From contig MHAR01000060.1 in the NCBI GenBank assembly GCA_001803045.1, positions 1 to 64,000 of the forward strand: 64,000 nt of DNA, read 5' to 3'. A program made the position numbers and the translations under genes. Shown piece by piece: positions 28,052 through 37,933 of the stretch (positions are counted from its first letter, which is position 1; every line of letters starts with the position of its first letter). The DNA is from Ignavibacteria bacterium RIFOXYB12_FULL_35_14 (GTDB lineage: Bacteria > Bacteroidota > Ignavibacteria > Ignavibacteriales > Ignavibacteriaceae). Under the pieces are notes generated by a model. That model was not told where the DNA came from and ran no database searches. It worked only from the letters and a program-made list of their open reading frames with translations.

Positions 28052-28133
28052 TTAATCCTCATCTTCATCTTAATCTTCTTGACGTACAGATCTTCATCCT
28101 AATCCTTATCTTTATCTTCATCTTAATCTCCTC
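28052..28133. repeat. Low-complexity ATCTTCATCTTAATC tract
   Basis: A polypyrimidine run with irregular units such as atcttcatcttaatc and atcctaatccttatc. A short relative (tctttatcttaatctttatc) lies at 49725-49745 before the glutamine amidotransferase gene. Unit length varies, so it is a degenerate microsatellite-like tract. Confidence 0.6.
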
Positions 28134-29479
28134 CTCCACAAATCATAAAATAGCAAACCATAAAAAGGCACATACTCAATTATCCAAACAATAGGATATT
28201 CCTTCCATTTCTCTGCAAGTGGAGTAATGTTGGAAAAATTAATTGTGAAGAATAAACTTAGGAGTGAAAAGAATCCTGTGAATACATTCAATGAAGCTAT
28301 CCAACCCAAATACCAAGGATAAAGAGTTGTAGAAAAAATTATTATAGTAAGAAATACGGCAAACACACCGTTTACAAAATTTTTATATCTGAACGAGATT
28401 ATGAGCACTGAAAGTGAAAGCAGAATGCCGCAAATCGTCCTGGCAATATCTCCCCCGGAAAGAATTATTTTGAAAAGATTATAAACTGAACCGTTAAATT
28501 CCCAATGATTAAGATATCTGAACAAGCCTGCAAATACATCAAGATTACCTGAAATAAAGGGTGCATAAAAAATCAGGCAGGTAATAGTGAACACAATATA
28601 AAATATTAATGCTTTTTTGATTCCCAACTTTTTTATTATCAAAGGAAGAATTAATAATGCTAAGAGTTTAGTCAAGAAGGCTAACGCCAGCATTATTGAA
28701 GATAAACTTATTTTATTCTTCTCAAAATAATAGAGGAATACCACAAGAAACGTAATGCCAATTGGGTCGAGATGGGCATTTACAAAATATTCCATTATTG
28801 GAAGCGGAAGCCAGGCATAAAGCAGAATTAATTTTGAATCTCTTCCTTTTAATAATAATAGCTTTAAAAGAAAAATTAGAGTTATAAACTCGAAGATGAG
28901 ATAAATCACTTTTAGAAAAACGATACTATTGCCTGCAATTAAATAATTTACGGCAAATACAATTTGCGTTAACGGTGGATAAATTGCCGGCATATTCTTG
29001 AATGTTACCTTTTCATAATTAGCATTGCGAAGATGAATAAGACTTGTATCATTTGGCGGAGTTGTGTAGGGATTGTACCCATCGACAAGAACTTTCCCCT
29101 CCCATAAATACCTGTGAACGTCGTCCGAGGTCGTATATGATGTTGGGAGTAACGTAAGTCTGAATATTATTCCAAAGGCAATAATTAAAAGCGGGACTTT
29201 AAGCTTACCTATTTCAGAAGCATTATTACTAAAAATTGTGGCGAGTATTTTTTTCGAGAAACTTGAAGTGGTTTGAGAATTAGCTTTAGTTTCCGCATCT
29301 GTAAATTTTTTAGAGATTAAAAAGTATGCAAAAAAGAAAAGGACAAATGATTCAAAATAGATAAACATGTAGAGCGGAATATTTCTATCTTCGTTAAAGA
29401 AAACAAATAAGAGATAAAATATTTCCGTTAATATTCCGCAGCCAAGAAGCAGGACGAATGAATTTTTTTTTAGATTCAC
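28118..29479 (-). CDS. GT-C fold glycosyltransferase (mannosyltransferase-like)
   Basis: A 453-aa membrane protein with about 11-12 helices. The first lumen-type loop carries the acidic motif SDDVHRYLWEGKVLVDGYNP and the partner IYPPLTQIVFAVNYL, characteristic of GT-C mannosyltransferases of the PIG-M/ALG type and their bacterial relatives, which use polyprenyl-phosphate sugars. It ends in RRRLR at the inner face. It lies 14 bases downstream of a plug-domain outer membrane protein gene, so the two may be co-transcribed. Donor and acceptor are unknown. Confidence 0.72.
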   Translation of the reverse strand: MNLKKNSFVLLLGCGILTEIFYLLFVFFNEDRNIPLYMFIYFESFVLFFFAYFLISKKFTDAETKANSQTTSSFSKKILATIFSNNASEIGKLKVPLLIIAFGIIFRLTLLPTSYTTSDDVHRYLWEGKVLVDGYNPYTTPPNDTSLIHLRNANYEKVTFKNMPAIYPPLTQIVFAVNYLIAGNSIVFLKVIYLIFEFITLIFLLKLLLLKGRDSKLILLYAWLPLPIMEYFVNAHLDPIGITFLVVFLYYFEKNKISLSSIMLALAFLTKLLALLILPLIIKKLGIKKALIFYIVFTITCLIFYAPFISGNLDVFAGLFRYLNHWEFNGSVYNLFKIILSGGDIARTICGILLSLSVLIISFRYKNFVNGVFAVFLTIIIFSTTLYPWYLGWIASLNVFTGFFSLLSLFFTINFSNITPLAEKWKEYPIVWIIEYVPFYGLLFYDLWRRRLR

Positions 29480-29493
29480 TTTAGCAGCTAAAA

Positions 29494-31527
29494 TTAATTA
29501 AATATTTCCCACGCTACACCAAATCGAATGTTCCTCTCAAGCATCGGATAATAAGGAGTGGTGTAATACATCCAATCAAATAAATTTTCCCAGGTAAAAT
29601 AAACGATTGCGACCTTTTGGATTTGTGCCGACATCGTGAAATCGACTGTTATCCAGGATTCAACATCCGCACTAGAAGTTCCCAAGTAAGGAATACTAAA
29701 AATTCTTAGATTTTGTCTGCCGATATAATTGGCAACGAATCCCGCCTTCAAATCTAGATTATTGCTGAACAAAGTATCTTTGAAATAAATACCCACATTA
29801 AATTTTGTTTCGGGTATGTTCATAAATTCAACCAGAGAATTTTTTCCAACAAAATATTGCGACAGCCTTCCTTCCAATAGCATCTTCCAAACTGAATACG
29901 ATACATCAACACCAGCGCCCCACAGATTAGCTGCAGAAGTTTTTTTGTTGAATAGGTCAATAGTGAAATTACCATTTTCATCTTTGTAACCTAACCTTAG
30001 CTCAAGAGCATTTATTTTTTCTCCGATGAAATAATCATTATCAAACTGTGAGTAGCCAAGATATAAATTAAAGCTTTCATTTAAATAGACTGCTAAATCT
30101 GCACCGAAGCCTGTATACTTTTGCTTAGTTTCGATGCCGGATACGGAATTTTTTTGTAAGATATTTGCGTACTTATAATAAACTGATGGCACAACCGCAC
30201 TATCGAACAAAGTAACCGATAGCAAAGGCGAGATAAATAATGATTTATAATCTAAAGGAGAATTATCCAGTAGATACCCTGCATCTAATGAATCGCTTGA
30301 TGTAAATGCTGGTTTGTGCTTTAACGATTGATATCCGCTTTGAAGAAATATGTGTAAGGGATCAAAAGTAAATCTTTGATCTAACAATGCGCCTAATATT
30401 TTATCCTTAGATGTACTTTTGGATTTTACCAATGTATCAGCCGCATTATACTCATTTTGATGAAACTTATAGTAGAAATTTAAAGTGGTATAAGAATTCT
30501 CAAAAGCTTTTGCAAGAACTTTTAATCCAAAATTATGCTGCTTCGAATCGAGAGAGTTGTTTTCAAAATATACCGGTGCACGAGTTTCATTGAATAATAA
30601 TGAATTAATATTGGGAGTTATTTGTAAAATTCTATCAACATTTACTCCGCCATTTATTCCCGTAATTGATTTGGAAAAGTAATAACTCCCAAATACGTTA
30701 AGATAATTTGATAAATTATAACGCAGTCTGGTTTTAATCTGCCATATAGAGAATTCGGTATTCTTAAAACTATTATCAACTTTACGATTCGTTACATCGA
30801 CTGAAGCATTTAAATCCTTAAACAAATACATATTAAATATTCCATCAATAAAAGCTTCCCCAAATGCTCCTTCGTAATATTTTATGCGTGAATAAGGTTT
30901 GAGAGAATTAATATCCTTGCTTATAAAATTCACTGATACCGGGTTTGTCGTGAAACCGTATAAAAATCCTCTTGGCAAAGGAATAATCTCAATGGAATCA
31001 ATGTCTTCGCTTTGGATATGATTGAAATCCAAAGGGTAGAATAGAGCATTTGAAACAGGCACTCCATCAGTAAAATAATTAGTTGAGGTTGAACCTTCGG
31101 CATATAAATAAATATCATTTGGTTGTCCCACAAAACCATATGAGCGCTCAAAGCTAAATGGAAAAACTATAAAGAGATCTCCGGTATATCTGTAATCATT
31201 TCTTAAAATATCTGTTTCGCCGATGAATGTACTTTGATATGAGAATGGTTTATGATAAAGATACGATCGGACTTCTTCTGACGAGATAACAAGGGGCTCA
31301 ATTATGTTTCCTATTGAATCGGCAGCATGGGCTGTCGATGAATCAGTAACATAATTAACTACCTCAGTATAAACCGAATCGGACTCATATCCTAGCGAAT
31401 CAACTATTGATACTGCAGAGGAATCATTAATGTAGTTAGTCTTATCAGTAATAATTGAATCCTCAATTTGGGCAATCAGAGCCGCAGGAATAAAACTGAA
31501 CAAGAAAAGTATCGTCTTAAGAAGCAT
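29494..31527 (-). CDS. Outer membrane beta-barrel with N-terminal plug-like domain (TonB-dependent receptor-like)
   Basis: A 677-aa protein with a signal peptide (MLLKTILFLFSFIPAALIAQ). A plug-type region follows at residues ~85-200 (DIYLYAEGSTSTNYFTDGVP; SIEIIPLPRGFLYGFTTNPV), then alternating hydrophobic/polar strands to the end, finishing in the aromatic-terminated strand IRFGVAWEIFN. The plug is shorter and more diverged than in classic TonB receptors, and no TonB box is obvious. The start overlaps no other gene; a GT-C transferase gene follows in the same direction. The ligand is unknown. Confidence 0.68.
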   Translation of the reverse strand: MLLKTILFLFSFIPAALIAQIEDSIITDKTNYINDSSAVSIVDSLGYESDSVYTEVVNYVTDSSTAHAADSIGNIIEPLVISSEEVRSYLYHKPFSYQSTFIGETDILRNDYRYTGDLFIVFPFSFERSYGFVGQPNDIYLYAEGSTSTNYFTDGVPVSNALFYPLDFNHIQSEDIDSIEIIPLPRGFLYGFTTNPVSVNFISKDINSLKPYSRIKYYEGAFGEAFIDGIFNMYLFKDLNASVDVTNRKVDNSFKNTEFSIWQIKTRLRYNLSNYLNVFGSYYFSKSITGINGGVNVDRILQITPNINSLLFNETRAPVYFENNSLDSKQHNFGLKVLAKAFENSYTTLNFYYKFHQNEYNAADTLVKSKSTSKDKILGALLDQRFTFDPLHIFLQSGYQSLKHKPAFTSSDSLDAGYLLDNSPLDYKSLFISPLLSVTLFDSAVVPSVYYKYANILQKNSVSGIETKQKYTGFGADLAVYLNESFNLYLGYSQFDNDYFIGEKINALELRLGYKDENGNFTIDLFNKKTSAANLWGAGVDVSYSVWKMLLEGRLSQYFVGKNSLVEFMNIPETKFNVGIYFKDTLFSNNLDLKAGFVANYIGRQNLRIFSIPYLGTSSADVESWITVDFTMSAQIQKVAIVYFTWENLFDWMYYTTPYYPMLERNIRFGVAWEIFN

Positions 31528-31809
31528 TGGTTAGAAAAATATTCTGCATAGAAATTATTAAATGAAAATAATCAATTAAGGATTAAGCATCAAAAAAATA
31601 TTTTCAACGATATAGAATTTTGTACTAGTGCTTTCTGAATTTAACATGTATATGTGGTCCGGTTTATTCAATAATCACTAACCTTTTTTGAGGCTTATAA
31701 ATCAATGGTGAAAATAATATTTATTTAAAATAATTATTTCCTTTAATCAAAAATATATTTAATTTCACCAATGAAATAACATATCATAATTAATTAGAGA
31801 GGCAGTATT

Positions 31810-32094
31810 ATGGCAGCACTAAAACCAATGACCAAAAACCAGGTTCTTGATCACATGGCAAAGAAGACAAAAGTCACCAAAAAATTTGCCGGTGAGTTCA
31901 TTGATGAATTTATCAAGCTATCCTACAAGGAAGCAAAGAAATCCTTTGTTGTTCCCGGGCTTGGTAAATTAGTGGTAGTTAACAGAAAAGCAAGAATGGG
32001 AAGAAATCCCGCCACTGGACAGACTATGCAAATTCCTGCAAAGAGAGTTTTGAAATTCAGAATTGCAAAAGCTGCAAAGGATGCAGTTTTATAG
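31810..32094 (+). CDS. HU/IHF family DNA-binding protein
   Basis: A 94-aa histone-like protein. It has the HU core KNQVLDHMAKKTKVTKKFAG, the hinge VVPGLGKLVVVNRKARMGRN, and PATGQTMQIPAKRVLKFRIA, the DNA-intercalating arm of HU proteins. The first helix starts later than in E. coli HU, with a short basic lead (MAALKPMT). AGAGAGGCAG precedes the ATG. It is monocistronic, with an intrinsic terminator directly after it. It is an abundant nucleoid protein in the wider family. Confidence 0.93.
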   Translation: MAALKPMTKNQVLDHMAKKTKVTKKFAGEFIDEFIKLSYKEAKKSFVVPGLGKLVVVNRKARMGRNPATGQTMQIPAKRVLKFRIAKAAKDAVL

Positions 32095-32123
32095 CAGACC
32101 ATTAATTTGTCTATAAGAACAGT

Positions 32124-32156
32124 AAGCCCGTTAAGTAAATTAACGGGCTTTTTAAT
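32124..32156 (+). terminator. Intrinsic terminator of the HU gene
   Basis: AAGCCCGTTAA (32124-32134) pairs with TTAACGGGCTT (32140-32150) across a five-base loop, followed directly by TTTAATTTT. It is a textbook intrinsic terminator 27 bases after the stop. Confidence 0.93.
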
Positions 32157-32190
32157 TTTGTTAAATCCTATTCATACAAAACAAAGTATT

Positions 32191-32361
32191 TTAAGCCAGA
32201 ATTAAAGCGGTTTTAGGACTTCCTTTTATTTTTATTTCTAATTTTTCTTTTTCACTGAAAAGATTATTTATTTCTTCAATGAATCAATCTACTTTTATAC
32301 ACTCTGAAAAATAATTTATGTTGTTTTCCCTTACGGCTTCCGCAAAATTATTTTCAGTCAA
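32191..32361 (-). pseudogene. Possible decayed small gene
   Basis: A minus-strand frame gives TENNFAEAVRENNINYFSEC then IKVD, an in-frame TGA, and FIEEINNLFSEKEKLEIKIK to a TAA at 32191-32193. The composition on both sides of the TGA looks like real protein, which suggests a 56-residue gene broken by one nonsense change. I recognise no family. The rest of this 305-base gap holds only the HU terminator. Confidence 0.25.
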
Positions 32362-32399
32362 TTTAATTTCTCAATGATAAAAACTGCTAGGAGATTTAG

Positions 32400-34100
32400 A
32401 TGATAATCCGAAGGATCTTTTCCCTTTCATTTTCACTTATCTTATTATTACAGATTTCTGAAATTCAAGCTCAATCCACTCAAGCAATGTATTATCTCAA
32501 TTACCCGCACTCTGTTTATTCGCTTGGAATGGGTGAGCAAACAGTTGCATTGCGAACCAGTGAAGATGCACTCACTTACAATCCGGCAAATTTAGTTTTT
32601 GTTAAGAAACCAACAGTTTCGTTTTTCCATCAGCCATTTCAGATGGCTTCATATCTTTGGGGAATGCGATTTCCTTTAAATAGCTTCGTGTCGTTCTTTA
32701 ATGTTAAAAATATTGGTTCATTCGGAATTGAATATATCGATTGTGATTGGGGTGAAGTAAAAAGTTATTACTTTGATGGTTTCAGAATGGTGGAAAGTAA
32801 TCAGCACATTTATGATAGAACTTTTTCAATTGGATATGCCAGAATTTTTTCTGACAACTTTTCCGCTGGAATTCAATTAAGATATGCAAAATCAAGCTTG
32901 GGCTATTTCACCACACCAGCAGCTACTAAAAAGGTTTTCTTATCTGCTGGTTTGAATTACTCTCCACAAATTTTGGATAATAAATTTAACATTGGATTTT
33001 CACTAACAAACTTTGGAACAACTGTTTGGTATGAAGATGAAAATCAAGCAGATGCTCCTCCTTCTAAACTAAACCTCGGGTTGGGATTTCTTCCTATAGA
33101 AAATGATTTCTTTTCATTGCAAACACAGCTTGCAATTTCTAAACCATTCGATCGAGGACCAATGCAGAATGGAAAAATTCAAGAAGCCGAATCTTCATTC
33201 AAAACTTTGTTTACTGATTGGGATGATTTTCCCAATGATGCTATTCTTCATACCGGAATCGCTTTCAACTGGAAGCCAATAGATTTATGCAATGGCTTTG
33301 CATTCTTCCAAGAATTCTATCTGGGAAATTATTCCGTCGGAATTAAAACCGGGTTGAACAACTTTTATACTCACGGCGGAAAAATTGGGATTGAGTTTGA
33401 TGGATTACAGTTCACCGTAGGCTACGCCGGCAGATGGCATAATGTTCATTACGCGAATTATCTTCAATGGATATTTCCTTATGAAACCGTGCAATTTACA
33501 TTTGGAATGAATGAGGATATTTTGTTTGGGGCTGAAAAACAATTAGTTAAGAATCCGAAGCCAAAAAATATAATTCTTTCAATCGGAGTCGGTAAATCAT
33601 TTCGTGTTGGAAAATTGAATGAGAGACAATATCCGGGTTTAATAGGTGTGACTGAGGGCTTTAACAATGGAAATGTTTTCTTTATTGAGGGTGCATTTTA
33701 TATTAACGAACAGAACGCTATAGTTTCAAATGTATTTTATAATCCAACTTATCACTCAATAAAATATCAAGGGAATGAACTTTTTGATTCGAAAGTTGAA
33801 ACAATATCCTTTGCATCTTCATACAGATACCATCCGCTTGAAATGTTTCTGCCTTTATATCTTCAAGGCGGATTAGCAATTGTTCGTTTAAATCCAACCT
33901 TAAGCACTTTATATCCAAAGTACGATTACAAAACTTCTCTGTTATTTTCCATTGGTGGAAATGTTGAGGTTTATGAAGAAATATTTTTAAGTCCATTCTG
34001 CAATTACAATCTATTGCTCAGCAAAGATGGAGATACAGCACCAGGACTCGGAGGTTTTAATCAATTTGATTTAGGTTTGAAAGTGGGTTATAAATTTTAA
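32400..34100 (+). CDS. PorV/PorQ-like outer membrane beta-barrel protein
   Basis: A 566-aa exported protein with a signal peptide (FSLSFSLILLLQISEIQAQ). The start of the mature part has the PorV/PorQ-type signature LGMGEQTVALRTSEDALTYN, then PANLVFVKKPTVSF, followed by barrel strands to the end (FDLGLKVGYKF). PorV-type proteins shuttle type IX secretion cargo, and UPF0164/FadL-like relatives serve other roles. This copy is longer than PorV, so I assign family level only. It stands upstream of the small membrane protein gene in the same direction. Confidence 0.7.
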   Translation: MIIRRIFSLSFSLILLLQISEIQAQSTQAMYYLNYPHSVYSLGMGEQTVALRTSEDALTYNPANLVFVKKPTVSFFHQPFQMASYLWGMRFPLNSFVSFFNVKNIGSFGIEYIDCDWGEVKSYYFDGFRMVESNQHIYDRTFSIGYARIFSDNFSAGIQLRYAKSSLGYFTTPAATKKVFLSAGLNYSPQILDNKFNIGFSLTNFGTTVWYEDENQADAPPSKLNLGLGFLPIENDFFSLQTQLAISKPFDRGPMQNGKIQEAESSFKTLFTDWDDFPNDAILHTGIAFNWKPIDLCNGFAFFQEFYLGNYSVGIKTGLNNFYTHGGKIGIEFDGLQFTVGYAGRWHNVHYANYLQWIFPYETVQFTFGMNEDILFGAEKQLVKNPKPKNIILSIGVGKSFRVGKLNERQYPGLIGVTEGFNNGNVFFIEGAFYINEQNAIVSNVFYNPTYHSIKYQGNELFDSKVETISFASSYRYHPLEMFLPLYLQGGLAIVRLNPTLSTLYPKYDYKTSLLFSIGGNVEVYEEIFLSPFCNYNLLLSKDGDTAPGLGGFNQFDLGLKVGYKF

Positions 34101-34135
34101 CTTTGAATGAAATAACTTAAGCTGGTTTTCTAAGT

Positions 34136-34345
34136 ATGAATTTAACACTCAAATCCATTAAAAAAATAATTGTGGCTGTTATCGGGTTTACAATTCTCTG
34201 CATTGGTATTTTTATGATTGTACTTCCAGGACCGGCATTTATTGCAATTCCAGTTGGCCTTGCAATCCTCGCCACAGAATTTGTTTGGGCAAAAAAGCTG
34301 CTGGATAAGGTGAAGCAAAAAATCTTGGGACAAAAGAAAAAGTAA
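34136..34345 (+). CDS. Small membrane protein of the PGPGW family
   Basis: A 69-aa protein with two hydrophobic segments joined by a tight turn: IVAVIGFTILCIGIFMIVLP then GPAFIAIPVGLAILATEFVW. The VLPGPAFI-x2-P-x-GLAILATEF-x-WA pattern is that of the PGPGW transmembrane family, here with PGPAF in place of PGPGW. The C-terminus is strongly basic (KVKQKILGQKKK). The function of the family is unknown. Confidence 0.75.
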   Translation: MNLTLKSIKKIIVAVIGFTILCIGIFMIVLPGPAFIAIPVGLAILATEFVWAKKLLDKVKQKILGQKKK

Positions 34346-34353
34346 AATTACAA

Positions 34354-34382
34354 GTGAGGCTCACCTTAAAGGTGAATCCCAC
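34354..34382. terminator. Hairpin between convergent genes
   Basis: TCACCTT-A-AAGGTGA (34361-34375) is a perfect palindrome extended outward by GTGAGGC/ATCCCAC with one mismatch. It sits between the PGPGW gene and the convergent BNR gene and could terminate both, though no long T-run follows on either side. Confidence 0.5.
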
Positions 34383-34393
34383 CTGAGTTTGCA

Positions 34394-37300
34394 TTACTTT
34401 TTTAACTCTGGAATCCGCCCCGGTGTCCAGGGAATGTTTAATCTTTCTAGCTCATCTTGAATTGATTTCAATTCATAATCATTTATTTGTTTTAACTTTT
34501 CAATGACAGGCTGAATTTCCTCAAACAAAACATCATAAGCCACTTTTTGGTTCTTCGTTACATTGGATGTTGATGAGTATTGAGTATAGATCATCGTCTC
34601 CAATCTGTAGATCAGAGGCACTTCTGCAGGAGGAATTTCCTCTCGACTTGCAGGCGGCTGTGTACCATTGAACTTAAATAATATGTCTGAAAGATCTTTT
34701 GCAACCACATTGGCTCTACTCAATAATTCGTATGGTGCCGATGAATAATTATTTATCGCTTGACGAATAAAATCCGTTCTCCTCAATAATTCATCAGCAG
34801 ATTTTTGTGAACCCATAACAGTTTTTGCAAGCTGCGATGCCTTCTTCTGAAACTCAACCACTTCATTTCTATTCTCAGCAGGTAAAGTTGTGTTATTTAG
34901 AACAACAGCATTGAAATCAAGGGGACCAAATAGTTGTTTCTCTTCACCACGAATAACTATAGACATTGAAACCGAATACTTCCCCGGCATTGCAAGCAAT
35001 CCGCTTCCACTTTTTTCGGTTGGTTCGAATTTGTTGTCCTTAAGATTTACCGGAGAATGACTTTCATATTTAAGATCCCAAACAACTCGGTTTATTCCCG
35101 TACTTGCCGAAGTATTAATTTTTCTAACAACATTTCCTTCGTCATCTAAAACTTTAAAGATTAGATATGGAGCTTTTTCTTCTGCTTCCATTCTTAGCTC
35201 TTCAACAGTTGACTGAGGAATAAATTCGTCTTTCTTGAATAACTCTTTCTCTTTTTCTTTTCTTGTTTCCTTCAAAGTCTTTGGAACTTCTTTCAAGTAG
35301 TGGATGAATATTGCTCCAAAATCAGGATTCGGTGCTCTGAAGTAAGCAGCGCCCTGTCCGTACCTGCCACTTTTTTGGATGTACATCAAAGCATCCGTCA
35401 CAGGGAAAATGAATGCTTCCTTGTTTAAGAATTCTTTATCAACCATTCGCAAAGGTGAGTAGTCATCGAGAATGTAAAAACCTCGCCCGAATGTTGCGAG
35501 TACCAAATCCTTTTCTCCTTCCTGAATTACAATGTCCGGCACTTTGATGGTCGGTATTCCCGATTTCAATTGAATCCATTTCTTACCGCTATCCACAGTA
35601 AAAAATATTCCCCATTCGGTTCCAACAAAAAGAAGATTCGGTTTCACTGGATCTTCAACAATGGTGTTCACAGCACCGTTTTCAGGAAGATTGCCTGCGA
35701 TTGATTCCCAACTTTTTCCTTTGTTTGTGCTCTTCAAAACATACGGTTTGAAATCATCTCTCTTGTGATTATTAAAAACTGCATACACAACATTTTCATT
35801 GTATCGTGAAGGAAGAATATCGCTTACAAATGTGTATTCGGGAACACCGGGAAACTCTTCTATCTTCCTCCAGGTTTTTGCATCTTCAGTTACTTGAATC
35901 AATCCGTCATCTGTTCCAGCAAACAAAAGATTTTCTTTAACTGGAGATTCGGCAAGTGAGACAATCAATCCAAATTGCGAAGTGCTTACATTCTTTTCAA
36001 CAGCATCAATGCTCCAATACTTATCCATAACTTTTAAAGAGTTTCTGTCAAGTTTTCTTGTTAAGTCATCGCTGATTAGCTGCCATGAATCTCCTCTGTC
36101 ATCGCTTCTAAATACTTTTTCTGCAGCGCAATATAAATGAGTCGGTGAGTGCGGACTAATGAAGAAAGGTGCATCCCAATACCATTTGTATGTCTTCTCT
36201 CCTTTTGTTGGTTCGGGACGAATATCGAGAATCTCTCCGCTTTGCTTATCGTATCTTACCATTCCGCCATACTGCGATTCAGCATAAACAATGTTTGGAT
36301 TCGTTGGATCAATCGCAGTCCAAAAACCATCACCACCATTTGTCATAAACCAATCAGAATTAATTATACCGTCAGCACTGATTGTGCGAGACGGTCCGCC
36401 CATGCTTTGGTTATCTTGTGTTCCTCCATAAACATTGTAGAATGGCAAATCGTTATCGACATTAACACGATAGAATTGTGTGATTGGCAAATTAGCTTTG
36501 AACAGCCAGTTACTTCCACCATCAAAAGTTTCATAAATTCCTCCATCACCGCCGATTAAAAAATGCTGGGGATCATTTGGTTCAATCCACATTGCATGGT
36601 CATCAACGTGACGATTGCTTTGCCCAATATCTTTCCAGGTTTTCCCGCCATCTAATGTAACTTTTGAAACAACATCCATCAGATAAACTTTATCAGCATT
36701 TTTAGGATCGCAGTAAATTTCGTTGAAATATTGTCCTTTAGAATGCGTATCGCTCATCTTTTCCCATGAGGCACCGCGATTAGTTGAGCGGAAAAATCCA
36801 CCCTGTTTTTCGGCAGCTTCAACACTTAAATAAATTACATCCGGATTTGCAAGAGAGATCGCAATTCCCATTCCTCCCAAATCAACGCTTGGCAAACCTT
36901 TCATAATTTTTTCCCACGAGGCTCCGGCATCGGTTGATTTATAAACAGCAGTCTCGGGTCCACCGCCAATTTTTGTGAATACGTGTCTTCTTCTTTGTTC
37001 GGATGTTGCAAATAAAATATCAGGATTCCGGGGATCATAAATTATATTGTTAACTCCTGTATTCTCACTAATCTTTAGAATGTTGTTCCAGGTGTTTCCA
37101 CCATCAGTTGATTTGTACAAACCTCTTTCACCGCCGGGACCCCAAACCGAACCTTCAGCAGCTACATAAACAACGTTTGAGTTGCGAGGGTCAATTACAA
37201 TCTCACCTATTTGGCGAGACTCATTCAGTCCCATGTGTTTCCATGATTGGCCACCATCAACAGATTTATAAACTCCTGTTCCATACCCAAGTGCGCGTTG

Positions 37301-37654
37301 ATGATTATTTTCTCCTGTTCCAAGCCAAACTACATAAGGATTATTTGGATCGAGTGTAACACACCCCATTGCATAAGCTTGAATTGTGTCTGCAATTGGT
37401 GTCCATGTAGTTCCGGAGTTTGTTGTCTTCCACAATCCTCCGCTTGATACTGCAACGTAATATTCGCTGTAATTATTTGGATTAACTGCAAAATCAGATA
37501 TACGACCAGAGTTCCAGGCGGGACCAATATTTCTGAATTTTAATCCATTGAATGTGCTGGTTTTCAGAAAATCTTTTTCATCTTCTTTTTTCTGTGCGTT
37601 AATCAGAATGAACGGAAGCAGAAGCAGAGTAATGATCGCCAATAATCGTTTCAT
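34394..37654 (-). CDS. Exported sortilin/VPS10-like BNR-repeat protein
   Basis: A 1086-aa exported protein (signal peptide MKRLLAIITLLLLPFILINA). About the first 740 residues are BNR/Asp-box propeller repeats: LWKTTNSGTTW, VYKSVDGGQSW, LYKSTDGGNTW, VYKSTDAGASW, VFRSDDRGDSW. This is the two-propeller architecture often annotated as glycosyl hydrolase or VPS10/sortilin-like. The final ~300 residues form a separate domain with Ig-like elements and a helical region. No type IX sorting domain is present at the end. Enzymatic activity is not evident and a binding role is as likely. It is monocistronic. Confidence 0.78.
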   Translation of the reverse strand: MKRLLAIITLLLLPFILINAQKKEDEKDFLKTSTFNGLKFRNIGPAWNSGRISDFAVNPNNYSEYYVAVSSGGLWKTTNSGTTWTPIADTIQAYAMGCVTLDPNNPYVVWLGTGENNHQRALGYGTGVYKSVDGGQSWKHMGLNESRQIGEIVIDPRNSNVVYVAAEGSVWGPGGERGLYKSTDGGNTWNNILKISENTGVNNIIYDPRNPDILFATSEQRRRHVFTKIGGGPETAVYKSTDAGASWEKIMKGLPSVDLGGMGIAISLANPDVIYLSVEAAEKQGGFFRSTNRGASWEKMSDTHSKGQYFNEIYCDPKNADKVYLMDVVSKVTLDGGKTWKDIGQSNRHVDDHAMWIEPNDPQHFLIGGDGGIYETFDGGSNWLFKANLPITQFYRVNVDNDLPFYNVYGGTQDNQSMGGPSRTISADGIINSDWFMTNGGDGFWTAIDPTNPNIVYAESQYGGMVRYDKQSGEILDIRPEPTKGEKTYKWYWDAPFFISPHSPTHLYCAAEKVFRSDDRGDSWQLISDDLTRKLDRNSLKVMDKYWSIDAVEKNVSTSQFGLIVSLAESPVKENLLFAGTDDGLIQVTEDAKTWRKIEEFPGVPEYTFVSDILPSRYNENVVYAVFNNHKRDDFKPYVLKSTNKGKSWESIAGNLPENGAVNTIVEDPVKPNLLFVGTEWGIFFTVDSGKKWIQLKSGIPTIKVPDIVIQEGEKDLVLATFGRGFYILDDYSPLRMVDKEFLNKEAFIFPVTDALMYIQKSGRYGQGAAYFRAPNPDFGAIFIHYLKEVPKTLKETRKEKEKELFKKDEFIPQSTVEELRMEAEEKAPYLIFKVLDDEGNVVRKINTSASTGINRVVWDLKYESHSPVNLKDNKFEPTEKSGSGLLAMPGKYSVSMSIVIRGEEKQLFGPLDFNAVVLNNTTLPAENRNEVVEFQKKASQLAKTVMGSQKSADELLRRTDFIRQAINNYSSAPYELLSRANVVAKDLSDILFKFNGTQPPASREEIPPAEVPLIYRLETMIYTQYSSTSNVTKNQKVAYDVLFEEIQPVIEKLKQINDYELKSIQDELERLNIPWTPGRIPELKK

Positions 37655-37811
37655 AAAAACTCCTTAATATTTTTTATGGTAGAAAAAAAATCTTGTTTTA
37701 ATTATAATTAAAATAACAAATTTGTTTGAATTGAATGTTAAGAATAACGAGAGTTAAGTATGTAAAACCTTCGTTAACAACTGTCCTGACAAAAATTTTC
37801 TCTTAGTGTGG

Positions 37812-37895
37812 CTTCGAGTCTTTGTGCCTTAGTGGCATATCATAGTTTAATTATTATGAGTAAATTTATTGCCACTAAGACTCTAAGACACAAAG
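37812..37895. repeat. Long inverted repeat (CTTAGTGGCA family)
   Basis: The 26-base arms 37812-37837 (cttcgagtctttgtgcctta...) and 37870-37895 (...taagactctaagacacaaag) pair with about five mismatches around a 32-base loop. A relative lies at 19385-19440. It lies in the gap between the BNR gene and the DinB-like gene, which are both on the minus strand. Confidence 0.65.
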
Positions 37896-37933
37896 TTTTT
37901 CAAAATAGTGTTCAACTAAAAAAGACAGGAGTT

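Noticed and set aside
28052-28133. Possible CRISPR or tandem-repeat array
   Set aside because: Units vary in length and sequence with no unique spacers; it is low-complexity pyrimidine sequence.
36149-36559. Plus-strand frame of 136 codons inside the BNR-repeat gene
   Set aside because: It is fully antisense to a strongly coding propeller region; its open frame follows from the codon use of the real gene.
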